From positions 1 through 64,000 of the forward strand of contig JAUXSE010000047.1 in NCBI GenBank assembly GCA_030681515.1: 64,000 nucleotides of DNA, written 5' to 3'. A model generated the notes under the pieces. It was not told the DNA's origin. It ran no database searches and saw only the letters and a list, made by a program, of their open reading frames with translations. Shown piece after piece: positions 44,480-52,944 of this stretch; position 1 is the first letter of the stretch; each line of letters begins with the position of its first letter. The DNA comes from Geothrix sp. (lineage in GTDB: Bacteria; Acidobacteriota; Holophagae; Holophagales; Holophagaceae). A program made the translations under genes and the position numbers.

Positions 44480-45031
44480 TCAGATCGAGGGGGCGACGGT
44501 CACGATGGCGAGACCGGACAGGGTGGGATCGGCCACGCTGGTGGCCACCACGTGGTAGGTGCCGCTCACCAGGGGGGCCGTGTACTCGCCCGCGGCGGTG
44601 ATGCTCCCCCCGGCGGCGCCTTCCTGGATGGACCAGGTCACGTTGGTATCGCCGGTGGCGGCCACCACGGCCGTGAAGGTCTGGATGGCGCCGGGGATGA
44701 TGTTCACCTGGTTGGGCGTGATGACGACCGGGGCCACGACGGATACGGTGGCGGTGGCGGTCTTCGCGGGATCGGCCTGGCTGGTGGCCGTCACGTAGCA
44801 GATGCCGGGCAACGCGGGCGCCGTGAACAGGCCCGCGGGCGACACGGTGCCGCCGGTGGCGGACCAGGCCACGTCCTTGTTTCCGGCATTGTCCACGCTG
44901 GCGGAGAACTGGACCTGGCCGTTGGCGTTCACCGTGGCCTCGCGGGGCGCGATGGAGATGCTGATCTCGCTGATCCCGCATCCGAGCAGGGCCATCAGGA
45001 GCAGCACGGGGATCGTCTTCAGGGCACGCAT
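44480..45031 (-). CDS. Lipoprotein with two Ig-like (Big_2) domains
   Basis: 183 residues. Signal sequence with lipobox LLMALLGC, so Cys18 is expected to be lipidated by Lgt. Two repeats of an Ig-like domain follow: TVNANGQVQFSASVDNAGNK, then VAWSATGGTVSPAGLFTAP; and QVNIIPGAIQTFTAVVAATG, then VTWSIQEGAAGGSITAAGEY. These usually mediate surface adhesion or scaffolding. ATG 45031 with GGAGGA upstream; the frame upstream is not protein-like. Confidence 0.9.
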   Translation of the reverse strand: MRALKTIPVLLLMALLGCGISEISISIAPREATVNANGQVQFSASVDNAGNKDVAWSATGGTVSPAGLFTAPALPGICYVTATSQADPAKTATATVSVVAPVVITPNQVNIIPGAIQTFTAVVAATGDTNVTWSIQEGAAGGSITAAGEYTAPLVSGTYHVVATSVADPTLSGLAIVTVAPSI

Positions 45032-45101
45032 GGTTCCTCCGGGGCAGGGTGTGGGGCCATTATGCGCCCGGGCGGAAGGCCCGGCGGCCGGTTTTCTCGA
45101 A

Positions 45102-46625
45102 TCAGACCGGCGTGACGGCGCGGCGCTTGGCGGGCCAGACGTCGCGGCGGCGGGCGCGGCCCAGGCGGGTGATGATCTCGCCACGGAGATCCGCGGGATC
45201 CACGATGGCGTCCACATGCAGATCCGCGCCCAGCTTCTTCAGATTGATGTCCTCGTTGTACTCGTCCCGGAGCTGCTGCACGTAGGCGGCGCGTTCGTCT
45301 TCGGGCTTCTCCGCGATCTTGTTGGCGAAGACGGCGTTCACGGCGGCCTCGGCCCCCATGACGGCGATGCTGGCGGTGGGCAGGGCCAGGGTGGCGTCGG
45401 GATCGAAGCCCGGCCCGCTCATGGCGTAGAGGCCCGCGCCGTAGGCCTTGCGCACCAGCACGCAGATGCGCGGCGTGCTGCAACCGGCCATGGCGCTGAT
45501 CATCTTGGCGCCGTGGCGGATGATGCCCTGCTTCTCCACGGCGCTGCCGATCATGAAGCCCGGCACGTCGCTGAGGAACACCAGGGGCAGGCCGAAGGCG
45601 TCGCAGAGCGTGATGAAGCGCGTGGCCTTGTCGGCGCTGTCCACGAAGAGCACGCCGCCCTTCACCCGGGGCTGGTTGGCGAGGATGCCCACGGGCCTGC
45701 CATCCAGGCGCGCCAGGCCCGTGATGATCTCGCCGGCGAAAAGCTTCTTGATTTCGAGGAAGCTGCCCTCGTCCACCAGGCCCTCGATGAAATCCTTCAT
45801 CTGGAAGGGGGCCATGATGTCGCTCGGGACGATGGCGCCCAAAGCTTTCGCTTTGGGCGATACCGCCTTCGGCGGAACCACGGGAAGCGCGTCTTCGCAA
45901 TGCTGGGGGAAGTACGACAGGTACTGGCGGCAGAGTTCGATGGCCTCGGCTTCGGTTTTGCAGAGGAAGTCGCCACAGCCGCTCACGGAGCAGTGCATGC
46001 GCGCGCCGCCGAGGTCTTCGAGGCTGATCTTTTCGCCGATGACCATCTCGGCCATGCGGGGCGAGCCCAGGTACATGCTGGCGTTGCCCTCCACCATGAT
46101 CACCACGTCGCAGAAGGCGGGGATGTAGGCGCCGCCCGCCGCCGAGGGTCCGAAGAGCAGGCAGACCTGGGGCACCAGGCCCGACAGCGCCACCTCCATG
46201 TGGAAGATGGTGCCGGCGTGGCGGCGGCCCGGGAACATATCGAGCTGATCGGTGATGCGGGCCCCGGCGCTGTCCACCAGGTAGAGCATGGGGATCTTCA
46301 TGCGCAGGGCCACTTCCTGGATGCGGATGATCTTCTCCACCGTGCGGGCGCCCCAGCTCCCGGCCTTGATGGTGCTGTCGTTGGCCATGAGCGCAACCGC
46401 GCGGCCGCCCACCGTGGCCGTGCCCGTGATCACGCCATCGGCAGGCAGATCCTTGTGCATGGCGTTGGCGAACAGCCCGTCCTCCACGAAGCTGCCCTCG
46501 TCCACCAGCAGGCGGATGCGCTCCCGGGCGAAGAGCTTGCCGGCCTCCGCGTTCTTTTCGTGGGCCTTCGCCGAGCCGCCTTTCTTGATGCGCTCGACTT
46601 CGGTATGGAATTGATCCAGCTGCAT
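45102..46625 (-). CDS. Acyl-CoA carboxylase, carboxyltransferase (beta) subunit
   Basis: 507 residues, the size of PccB/MccB proteins. N-terminal half: LFARERIRLLVDEGSF, LYLVDSAGARITDQLDMFPG and GPSAAGGAYIPAFCDVVIMV. C-terminal half: PFQMKDFIEGLVDEGSFLEI, FLSDVPGFMIGSAVEKQGII and AYGAGLYAMSGPGFDP. It transfers CO2 from biotin to an acyl-CoA; propionyl- or methylcrotonyl-CoA are the likely substrates, but I cannot separate them. At about residues 250-262, PPKAVSPKAKALG is encoded by two tight hairpins (45836-45859, 45863-45875), which looks like a small in-frame insertion. No biotin carboxylase is adjacent; small biotin carriers lie at 60.9-61.6 kb. Confidence 0.92.
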   Translation of the reverse strand: MQLDQFHTEVERIKKGGSAKAHEKNAEAGKLFARERIRLLVDEGSFVEDGLFANAMHKDLPADGVITGTATVGGRAVALMANDSTIKAGSWGARTVEKIIRIQEVALRMKIPMLYLVDSAGARITDQLDMFPGRRHAGTIFHMEVALSGLVPQVCLLFGPSAAGGAYIPAFCDVVIMVEGNASMYLGSPRMAEMVIGEKISLEDLGGARMHCSVSGCGDFLCKTEAEAIELCRQYLSYFPQHCEDALPVVPPKAVSPKAKALGAIVPSDIMAPFQMKDFIEGLVDEGSFLEIKKLFAGEIITGLARLDGRPVGILANQPRVKGGVLFVDSADKATRFITLCDAFGLPLVFLSDVPGFMIGSAVEKQGIIRHGAKMISAMAGCSTPRICVLVRKAYGAGLYAMSGPGFDPDATLALPTASIAVMGAEAAVNAVFANKIAEKPEDERAAYVQQLRDEYNEDINLKKLGADLHVDAIVDPADLRGEIITRLGRARRRDVWPAKRRAVTPV

Positions 46626-46666
46626 GGAGACCCCGGGGCAAAGCTCTGATTTTACGCCGGAAAACG

Positions 46667-46831
46667 TCAGAACTCCGATGGATCCCCGGTGTCCTTGAAG
46701 ACTTCTTCCCGGATGATGCGCTCGGTGGCCTCGTTGAGGTATTCCATCAGGGCGTCCGCCAACTGGGTGAATTCGGGCCAGAGGATACCGTTCGCGAAGC
46801 CCGGCACGACGTGGAGCATCACGGTCGTCAT
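46667..46831 (-). CDS. Small hypothetical protein (54 aa)
   Basis: 54 residues: MTTVMLHVVPGFANGILWPE, then a predicted helix ending in KDTGDPSEF. It has normal amino-acid composition for the genome and sits 41 bp upstream of the carboxyltransferase gene, same strand. No family recognised. The case for it being a gene rests on composition and position. Start ATG 46831 is the last Met before the conserved-looking helix. Confidence 0.5.
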   Translation of the reverse strand: MTTVMLHVVPGFANGILWPEFTQLADALMEYLNEATERIIREEVFKDTGDPSEF

Positions 46832-46906
46832 GATCAGTCCATGGTAGCAACCCTGCCGAAGGGGAAGGCCCCGGGATGAATCCTCTGCCCATGCGATCCT
46901 GAAGCC

Positions 46907-48109
46907 ATGGCGGATGCGTGCGAATCCAGGCGCGGCGGGTTCCTCACGGCGCCCTTCGTGCTCCTGTGGTCCTTCTACTTCCTGGTCTTCGCGGCGGGCT
47001 ACCAGCTCTTTCCCGTGGTGCCCCTGCACCTGCGGGACATGGGCGCAAGCCTGGCGGAAAGCGGCCGTTTCCAGACGGCCTTCATGCTGGGATCCGGGTT
47101 CGGTTCGCTGTTCACGGGCCCCCTGGGGGACCGCCTGGGCCAGCGCCGGGTGCTGCGGGTGGCCTCCCTGGCCCTGGTGGGGATCCTGGCGGCCTATGCC
47201 CTGCTGAAGGCGCGCTGGGTGTTCTACCTGCTGGCGCCGCTCCATGGCGTGCTGTGGTCGGCCCTGCGCACGGCCTCCATCGCCAAGGTGGGCGGCATCC
47301 TCGAACCCCGGCACCGGGCCCAGGGCATGTCGCTGTTCGGCCTCGCGGGGCCCGGGGGCGTGGCCCTGGGGCCCCTGGCGGGATTGTGGCTGATGCCCCA
47401 CCTGGGCTTCGCCTGGATGCTGGCCATCCTGGCCTCGGTGTTCGCCGTGCTGCACGTGCTCATCGGATCCCTCCCCCGGGAGGCGGTGCGGGAGATCGCC
47501 CCCGAGGCCTCCTTCCGGCTGCCGGACCGGGCCGTATGGGGACCGGTGGCCCTGCTGCTCCTGCTGGGCCTCGGGTTTGGTCCCATGCCGCCCTACAGCG
47601 CCCAGGAAGCGAAGGCCCTGGGCATGGCCTGGCCCTCGGCCTTCCTCACCTGCTTCGCCCTCGGCATGATGGGCCTCCGGGCCATCCTGGGTCTGACGGG
47701 CATGGGGCGCCGGCCCGTGGCGATGCTCCCCGCCATGCTGGCCCTGGCGGTCCTGGGCTCGGTGCTGCTCGCCTTCCTGCCCGGCGGCACGGGGCGGCAC
47801 CTCGCGGCGGGACTCGTCTACGGCGCGGGCTACGGCATGGCGCACACGCTGCTCTTCATGCACATCATCGAGATCAGCCCCCCCGAGCGCCGGGGCGCCG
47901 GCGTGGGCGCCCTCTTCTTCGCCTTCGACGTGGGCACGGCCCTGGGCGCCCTGGCCCTGGGCTGGGTCATGGAGGTCGGCGGCTTCCGCTGGGGCTGGGC
48001 GGCCGGCGCCGTTCTGCTGGTGCTGGCCATTCCCGTGGCCCGGCGCATCGTCCGGAACGGCCCCCCCGTGACACCCGGACCGGACCCCTCTGCCATCCTG
48101 GACCCATGA
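46907..48109 (+). CDS. MFS transporter (first of a tandem pair)
   Basis: 400 residues with about 12 membrane segments. Start MADACESRRGGFLTAPFVLL; then LRDMGASLAESGRFQTAFML and LFTGPLGDRLGQRRVLRVAS, the MFS loop 2-3 motif in a GPLGDRxGxRR form. It ends in PVARRIVRNGPPV plus a short Pro-rich tail. Substrate unknown. The next gene is a paralogue with the same blocks (AESGRF, GPLGDR, LFGLA, PEERRGA-type). ATGA overlap couples the two. Confidence 0.88.
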   Translation: MADACESRRGGFLTAPFVLLWSFYFLVFAAGYQLFPVVPLHLRDMGASLAESGRFQTAFMLGSGFGSLFTGPLGDRLGQRRVLRVASLALVGILAAYALLKARWVFYLLAPLHGVLWSALRTASIAKVGGILEPRHRAQGMSLFGLAGPGGVALGPLAGLWLMPHLGFAWMLAILASVFAVLHVLIGSLPREAVREIAPEASFRLPDRAVWGPVALLLLLGLGFGPMPPYSAQEAKALGMAWPSAFLTCFALGMMGLRAILGLTGMGRRPVAMLPAMLALAVLGSVLLAFLPGGTGRHLAAGLVYGAGYGMAHTLLFMHIIEISPPERRGAGVGALFFAFDVGTALGALALGWVMEVGGFRWGWAAGAVLLVLAIPVARRIVRNGPPVTPGPDPSAILDP

Positions 48110-49251
48110 CGGATCTTTCTCTCCCCAAGCCCCGGCTTATCACGCGCCAGTTCGCCCTGGTCTGGGCCCTGACCTTCGTGACGTTCTTCGCGGCCTTCCA
48201 GCTCTTCCCCACGGTGCCGCTGCGCCTGCGGGAACTGGGTGGGAGTCTGGCGGAAAGCGGCCGTTTCATGAGCCTCTTCACCCTGGGCAGCGCCCTGGGC
48301 GCGCTGTTCACGGGGCCCCTGGGCGATCGCGTGGGGCACCGCCGCCTGGTGATCGCCTGCGCCGTGCTCTTCGCGGGCTTCCTCGGCGCCTACGCCGTCA
48401 TCTCCACCCGCTGGGGCTTCTACCTCCTGGCCTTCCCCCACGGCATCGCGTGGTCGGGCCTGCTGACGGCCACCATGGCGTCCATCGCCCACGTGCTGCC
48501 GGACGACCGCCGGGCCGACGGCCTCAGCCTCTTTGGACTGGCCAGCCCCGGCGGCGTCATCGTGGGCCCCCTGCTGGGCCTGTGGATCTTCCAGCGCTGG
48601 GGCTTCGCGCCCATCGGCGGGTACCTGGCCCTGCTGTTCCTTCTGCTGGGCGCCCTCGCCACCATCCTGCCGGAGGATCACCCCCACGGCCGCGCCGAGG
48701 GCTTCCAGTGGCCCGACGCCACGGTGTTCGCGCCCAGCCTGGTGCTCTTCTGCGTGGCCCTGGGCTACGGCGCCCTGGGCACCTACACGGCCCAGGAGGC
48801 CCTGGCCCTGGGGATGCCGCTGCCCTCGGCCTTCCTCTCCTCCATGGCCGTGGGCATGGTGCTCATGCGCCTGGCCATGCTCCGACGCGGCTTCGGGAAG
48901 CGCCCCATCCGCAAGCTGCCGGCCATGCTGCTGGGGGCGGTCGCGGGCCTGGCCCTGCTGGCCTCCCTGCCCGGCGGCACCACCCGGCACGTGGTGTCGG
49001 CCCTGCTCTACGGCGCGGGCTACAGCATGATGCATACCCTCATCAACGCCAGGCTGCTGGAGTCCGTGGATCCCAGGCGGCGGGGCGCGGCCTTCGGCAC
49101 CTTGCTCTTCGCCTTTGATGCCGGCATCGGCCTGGGCAGCTTCAGCCTGGGCTGGGTCATCGGCCACCACAGCTACCGCCTGGGCTGGGCCCTGGGCGCC
49201 CTCGCCATGCTCGCGGCGCTGCCGTTGGCCCTGAAATTGAGCCGGGACTGA
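48106..49251 (+). CDS. MFS transporter (second of a tandem pair)
   Basis: 381 residues, about 12 membrane segments. It matches the preceding gene in block order: TFFAAFQLFPTVPLRLRELG, GGSLAESGRFMSLFTLG, LFTGPLGDRVGHRRLVIA, GLSLFGLASPGGVIVGPLLG and SALLYGAGYSMMHTLINARL. ATG 48106 overlaps the stop of the first copy. The pair could form a heterodimeric or dual-specificity system, or be simple duplicates. Substrate unknown. Confidence 0.88.
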   Translation: MTDLSLPKPRLITRQFALVWALTFVTFFAAFQLFPTVPLRLRELGGSLAESGRFMSLFTLGSALGALFTGPLGDRVGHRRLVIACAVLFAGFLGAYAVISTRWGFYLLAFPHGIAWSGLLTATMASIAHVLPDDRRADGLSLFGLASPGGVIVGPLLGLWIFQRWGFAPIGGYLALLFLLLGALATILPEDHPHGRAEGFQWPDATVFAPSLVLFCVALGYGALGTYTAQEALALGMPLPSAFLSSMAVGMVLMRLAMLRRGFGKRPIRKLPAMLLGAVAGLALLASLPGGTTRHVVSALLYGAGYSMMHTLINARLLESVDPRRRGAAFGTLLFAFDAGIGLGSFSLGWVIGHHSYRLGWALGALAMLAALPLALKLSRD

Positions 49252-49264
49252 AGTTCCATCCAGA

Positions 49265-49316
49265 CGAAAAGACCTCCACGAAGGACATCTTCGTGTCCTT
49301 CGTGGAGATCTTTTCC
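49265..49316. terminator. Compact CACGAAGGA palindrome in a convergent gap
   Basis: Arms 49265-49287 (CGAAAAGACCTCCACGAAGG, then ACA) and 49294-49316 are complementary over 23 bases with two mismatches and a 6-base loop. It lies between the stops of the second MFS gene and the SDR gene (72-bp gap) and is the only structure there, so a bidirectional terminator is a reasonable reading. Same word family as 29950-30197. Confidence 0.72.
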
Positions 49317-49323
49317 TGGAATT

Positions 49324-50091
49324 TCAGACCCTGCGGTGGACCTTGTGGACGCTGGCCTGGTCGAGGCACTTCACGAGGATCTCGTCAATATTCACGTGGT
49401 CGGGCAGCATGAGGCACCAGCGCACGCATTCGGCCACGTCGAAAGCGGTGAGGGGCTTCACGCCCTGGTAGACGGCCCTGGCCTTGGCATCGTCCTTCAG
49501 GCGCACGTTGGAGAACTCGGTTTCGGCCATGCCGGGATCCACGGAGGTGACGCGGATCGGTTCGCCGTTCAGCTCCAGGCGCAGGCTCTGGGCCATGGCC
49601 TTCACGCCGAACTTGGAGGCGCAGTAGACGCCGCCGCCCTCGTAGGGCTGGTGGCCCGCAGTGGAGCCGATGAAGAACACGTGGCCCCAGCCGGCCTTGC
49701 GCAGGTGCGGCAGGCCGGCGCGGATGGTCTTCACCACACCTTCCACGTTGGTGCGGAGCATCGCCTCCATATCCTCATCCGGAATCTCCCACAGCTTGTG
49801 GGTGCCACTGGCCAGGCCTGCGTTGGCCACCACCACATGAAGGCCGCCGAGGGCCGCCGCGGCGGCTTCCACGAAGGCGTCCACGCTGGCGGTATCGCGG
49901 GTGTCCATGGCCCCGGCGTAGACCTTCACGCCGTGGGCCCTGGTCAGCTCCTCCGCCAGGGCCTCCACGCGTTCCGCGCGGCGGGCGCCCAGGGCCAGAC
50001 GGCAGCCCTGGGAGGCCAGCAGCCGCGCCATGGCTTCGCCAAACCCGCTGGACGCGCCGGTGATGAGGACGATGGGATGCTCGGGACGCAT
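49324..50091 (-). CDS. Short-chain dehydrogenase/reductase (YdfG-like)
   Basis: 255 residues, classical SDR. NAD(P)-binding TGASSGFGEAMARLLASQG with Arg residues in ALGARRAERVE favouring NADP. NAG motif VVVANAGLASG, then catalytic Ser in FIGSTAGHQPYEGGG and YCASKFGVKAMAQ (YxxxK). C-terminal VDPGMAETEFSNVR resembles YdfG-type enzymes (3-hydroxy acid/serine dehydrogenase). Substrate unknown. The ATG 50091 begins 17 bp after the aminotransferase stop (50109), so they may be co-transcribed. Confidence 0.93.
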   Translation of the reverse strand: MRPEHPIVLITGASSGFGEAMARLLASQGCRLALGARRAERVEALAEELTRAHGVKVYAGAMDTRDTASVDAFVEAAAAALGGLHVVVANAGLASGTHKLWEIPDEDMEAMLRTNVEGVVKTIRAGLPHLRKAGWGHVFFIGSTAGHQPYEGGGVYCASKFGVKAMAQSLRLELNGEPIRVTSVDPGMAETEFSNVRLKDDAKARAVYQGVKPLTAFDVAECVRWCLMLPDHVNIDEILVKCLDQASVHKVHRRV

Positions 50092-50108
50092 GCTGTCTCC
50101 GTGGTGAA

Positions 50109-51464
50109 TCATTTGAAGGTGCGGTGGAACTCGGCCAGATCCTTCACCACCTGCTGGATCTTCTCCGTGGGCGGCAGGATGGTGGTGCGGAAGTGGGCGG
50201 TGCCCTCCACCTGGCCGAAGCCCGATCCTGGCACCACGCAGATGCCCGTCTGCTCCAGCAGGGCCATGGCGTAGTCGGAGTCCGTGCGGCCAGGCGGCAG
50301 CGCGATGCTGGGGAAGGCGTACATGGCCCCGGCGATCACGTTGCAGGTGATGCCTCCGATGCGGTTCAGGCCCTCGGCCAGCAGGATGGCGCGCTGTTTC
50401 AGGGTGTCGAGGATGGCGCCCTTTTCCGCGGCATAGGTCGCGTACGAGGGCATCCCGGGTTTGGGCGGACGCACCATGGCGAAGGTGGCGGCCTGGCCGG
50501 GAAGGTTGGCGCAGAGGTTCACGCTCTGGAGCTTCAGGATCTGGGCGGCCACATCGTCCGGCACATTCCGGAATTCGAAGTAGCCGCCGCGCACGCCGCA
50601 TTCGCCCAGGAAGCCCTTGGAGCAGGAGTGGAAGCTGAAGAGGGAGACCTCCTTCACCTCCATCTGGTGCAGCACCCTGGCGAAGGACACGAACGCGTCC
50701 GCGGGCAGGTAGATGTTCTCCTGGTAGACCTCGTCGGCCAGGATCGAAAGCCCGTGGGCCTTCGCGAAGTCAATGATCATCGCGATATTGGCTTCGTCCA
50801 GCACCCCGCCGGTGGGGTTGCCGGGGTTGATCACGCAGATGGCCTTCACGCGGGTGCCCTCGGCTTTGGCCTGAGCCAACGAAGCTTCCAGCATGGCGCG
50901 GCTCAGCTTCCAGCCGTTGGCCTCGTCCAGATAGTAGGGCGCCATGCGGCCTTCGTAGAGCGTGATGGTGGCCGAATAGAGCGGGTACTGGGGGATGGGG
51001 ACCATGATGCCGTCCTGGGGTCCGCCGATGAGCAGCCGCAGGATCGTCTGCACGCCCTTGCTGGCGCCGTCGGTGAGGAAGATGGCGTCGGGATCCACGC
51101 CGATGTGGTCGCGCTCCAGGATGAACTCCGCCACGGCCTCGCGGATGAAACACACGCCGCGGCTTTCGCTGTAGGCGCCGAGCCCGTGTTTGGTCCCGGC
51201 GAGGATGGCCCTGGCGGTCGCGATCGCGTCCGCGGGAAAGGCGCCGGGCGCCAGGTCCATGAGGGCCGGGTACTCGCAGAGGGCGAGGATCTGCCGGTTC
51301 CAGGTGAGGGCCTTCTGGCCGAGGGATTGCGGGTTGCCGATGTTGCAGTAGATGATCTCGCGGCCCTGCTTCTCCAGTTCCGCGGCCCGGGCCACGATGG
51401 GCCCCCGCACCGCGTATTCGGTGTCGAGGACGGCCTTCCCCAGGTCGGTCAATCGGATGGTCAT
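50109..51464 (-). CDS. Alanine aminotransferase-type class I aminotransferase
   Basis: 451 residues, longer than typical AspC-type enzymes. PLP-binding Lys is in SFHSCSKGFLGECGVRGGYF, the same block as in plant and animal alanine/glyoxylate aminotransferases. Other blocks: YCNIGNPQSLGQKALTWNRQ at the N-terminus, CVINPGNPTGGVLDE and LADEVYQENIYLP. It is expected to interconvert alanine/2-oxoglutarate with pyruvate/glutamate. The ATG at 51464 has GGGAG six bases upstream; a GTG six bases further upstream is a weaker choice. Confidence 0.92.
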   Translation of the reverse strand: MTIRLTDLGKAVLDTEYAVRGPIVARAAELEKQGREIIYCNIGNPQSLGQKALTWNRQILALCEYPALMDLAPGAFPADAIATARAILAGTKHGLGAYSESRGVCFIREAVAEFILERDHIGVDPDAIFLTDGASKGVQTILRLLIGGPQDGIMVPIPQYPLYSATITLYEGRMAPYYLDEANGWKLSRAMLEASLAQAKAEGTRVKAICVINPGNPTGGVLDEANIAMIIDFAKAHGLSILADEVYQENIYLPADAFVSFARVLHQMEVKEVSLFSFHSCSKGFLGECGVRGGYFEFRNVPDDVAAQILKLQSVNLCANLPGQAATFAMVRPPKPGMPSYATYAAEKGAILDTLKQRAILLAEGLNRIGGITCNVIAGAMYAFPSIALPPGRTDSDYAMALLEQTGICVVPGSGFGQVEGTAHFRTTILPPTEKIQQVVKDLAEFHRTFK

Positions 51465-51543
51465 GGGCACTCCCGCCGCTCAGTGTACCCCCGCTCCCCC
51501 CTGTGATCCGCGTCATCCTACCCGGCGTCAGGGACTCCGGCCT

Positions 51544-51571
51544 TTGGCGGAGCGGGGCCCGGCGATAGACT
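51544..51571 (+). promoter_or_regulatory. Putative promoter of the acyl-CoA dehydrogenase gene
   Basis: TTGGCG (51544-51549), a 16-base spacer, TAGACT (51566-51571). The leader to the ATG at 51629 is about 50 bases. The hexamers fit a sigma70 pattern and the same -10 occurs before tRNA-Thr. Sequence-only prediction. Confidence 0.42.
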
Positions 51572-51628
51572 GGACCTTCCGGATCCTTCCAGCCCAGTCA
51601 CTCCCATCCCTTTCCCGAAGAGGTCTTC

Positions 51629-52774
51629 ATGCTCGGTTTCACGCTGTCCCCCGAACAACTGGCCGACAAAGAACGCGCCCACACCTTCGCCGAAAAGATC
51701 ATGCGCCCCGTGGCCCGCAAGTACGACGAAACCGGCGAGTGGGCCACGGATGTCTACAAGGCCGCCTGGGATCAGGGCTACCTGCAGGCCCTGGTGCCTG
51801 AGGACTGCGGCGGTCCCGGCGCTTCCCAGGTGGACGAAGCCATCGTGTGCGAGGAACTGGCCTGGGGCTGCGCCGGCCTCTACACCTCCATCATGGCCAA
51901 CGGCCTCGCCATGACCCCGGTGCTCGTCGCCGGCAGCCCGGAACAGAAGAAGAAGTGGCTGGGCATGATGGCGGAGGAACCCAAGTTCGCGGCCTTCTCC
52001 CTTTCCGAACCCAATGCGGGATCCGACGCCGGCGGCATGACCTGCCGCGCCGAGCGGAAGGGCGACAAGTACATCATCAACGGCACCAAGTGCTACTGCA
52101 CCAACGGCGGCTACGCCGACTGGTACTCGCTCTTCTGCAGCACCGATCCCACCAAGGGCGCCCGCGGCACCAGCTGCATCATCGTGCCCCGCGATACGCC
52201 GGGCCTGGTGGTGGGCAAGGCCATGGACAAGATGGGCCAGCGGGCTTCGAACCAGGTGGAGATCTACTTCAACGACGCCGAGGTGCCCGTGGAGAACGTC
52301 CTCGGCAGGGAAGGCATGGGCTTCGTCATCGCCATGAAGACCCTGGACCAGACCCGCGCCGCCGTGGCCGCCGGGGGTGTGGGCGTGGCCCGCGCCGCCT
52401 TCGAGATCGCCCTGGAATATGCCAAGACCCGCATCCAGTTCGGCCAGCCCATCTTCGCCAATCAGGCCATCAGCTTCATGCTGGCGGACATGTCCAAGAA
52501 GATCGAGGCCAGCCGCCTGCTCACCTGGCAGGCCGCCTGGATGACCGACAACGGCATCAAGAACTCCAAGCAGAGCGCCATCGCCAAGACCTTCGCCACG
52601 GACACCGCCATGGAAGTCACCACCGACGCCGTGCAGATCCTCGGCGGCAACGGCTACAGCCGCGACTACCTCGTCGAGAAGTGCATGCGCGACGCCAAGC
52701 TCCTCCAGATCTATGAGGGAACCAACCAGATCCAAAGGCTGGTGATCGCGAAAGAGATCCAGCAAGGCAACTGA
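51629..52774 (+). CDS. Acyl-CoA dehydrogenase
   Basis: 381 residues, standard ACAD build. FAD/substrate signature AAFSLSEPNAGSDAGGM, then TNGGYADWYSLFCST-type middle domain, RIQFGQPIFANQAISFMLAD, QILGGNGYSRDYLVEKCMRD, and the catalytic Glu in LQIYEGTNQIQRLVI. It oxidises an acyl-CoA to the 2-enoyl-CoA. Chain length is not clear; short-chain enzymes share this architecture. The C-terminus IQQGN is followed by a 50-bp segment that recurs 133 bp further on, including this end. Confidence 0.94.
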   Translation: MLGFTLSPEQLADKERAHTFAEKIMRPVARKYDETGEWATDVYKAAWDQGYLQALVPEDCGGPGASQVDEAIVCEELAWGCAGLYTSIMANGLAMTPVLVAGSPEQKKKWLGMMAEEPKFAAFSLSEPNAGSDAGGMTCRAERKGDKYIINGTKCYCTNGGYADWYSLFCSTDPTKGARGTSCIIVPRDTPGLVVGKAMDKMGQRASNQVEIYFNDAEVPVENVLGREGMGFVIAMKTLDQTRAAVAAGGVGVARAAFEIALEYAKTRIQFGQPIFANQAISFMLADMSKKIEASRLLTWQAAWMTDNGIKNSKQSAIAKTFATDTAMEVTTDAVQILGGNGYSRDYLVEKCMRDAKLLQIYEGTNQIQRLVIAKEIQQGN

Positions 52775-52940
52775 CCGGAAGAGAACGAACCTGCCCGCGG
52801 GTCGCGAGCGGACGCGCCTAGATGGCGCGTCCCGAGCGGGGCCCCGCTGGTTGGTTCAAACGCACGCGTGGGCCGAGTCCATCGGCAGAATCCAGCAGGG
52901 CAACTGACCGGAAAGAAGCGAACTTCCGCGCGGGTCGCGG
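52758..52940. repeat. Imperfect direct duplication of the acyl-CoA dehydrogenase 3' end
   Basis: 52758-52807 (the last codons, stop and 33 bp of flank) reappears at 52891-52940 with about eight differences in 50 bp; both contain CAACTGACCGGAA and GCGGGTCGCG. Between the copies lies the GGGTC-hairpin-GGGGCCCC element (52797-52847) and GTTGGTTCAAACGCACGCGT. No gene in the gap. The pattern resembles the duplicated tRNA end at 37.6-37.8 kb. Confidence 0.8.
52797..52847. terminator. GGGTC-hairpin-GGGGCCCC element after the acyl-CoA dehydrogenase (copy 2)
   Basis: GCGGGTC, then GGACGCGCC-TAGAT-GGCGCGTCC (perfect 9-bp core, longer with mismatches), then GGGGCCCCGC. The TAGAT loop and both flanks match the element after accC, although the stem sequence is unrelated. 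It lies in a convergent gap. Confidence 0.78.
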
Positions 52941-52944
52941 CTCC

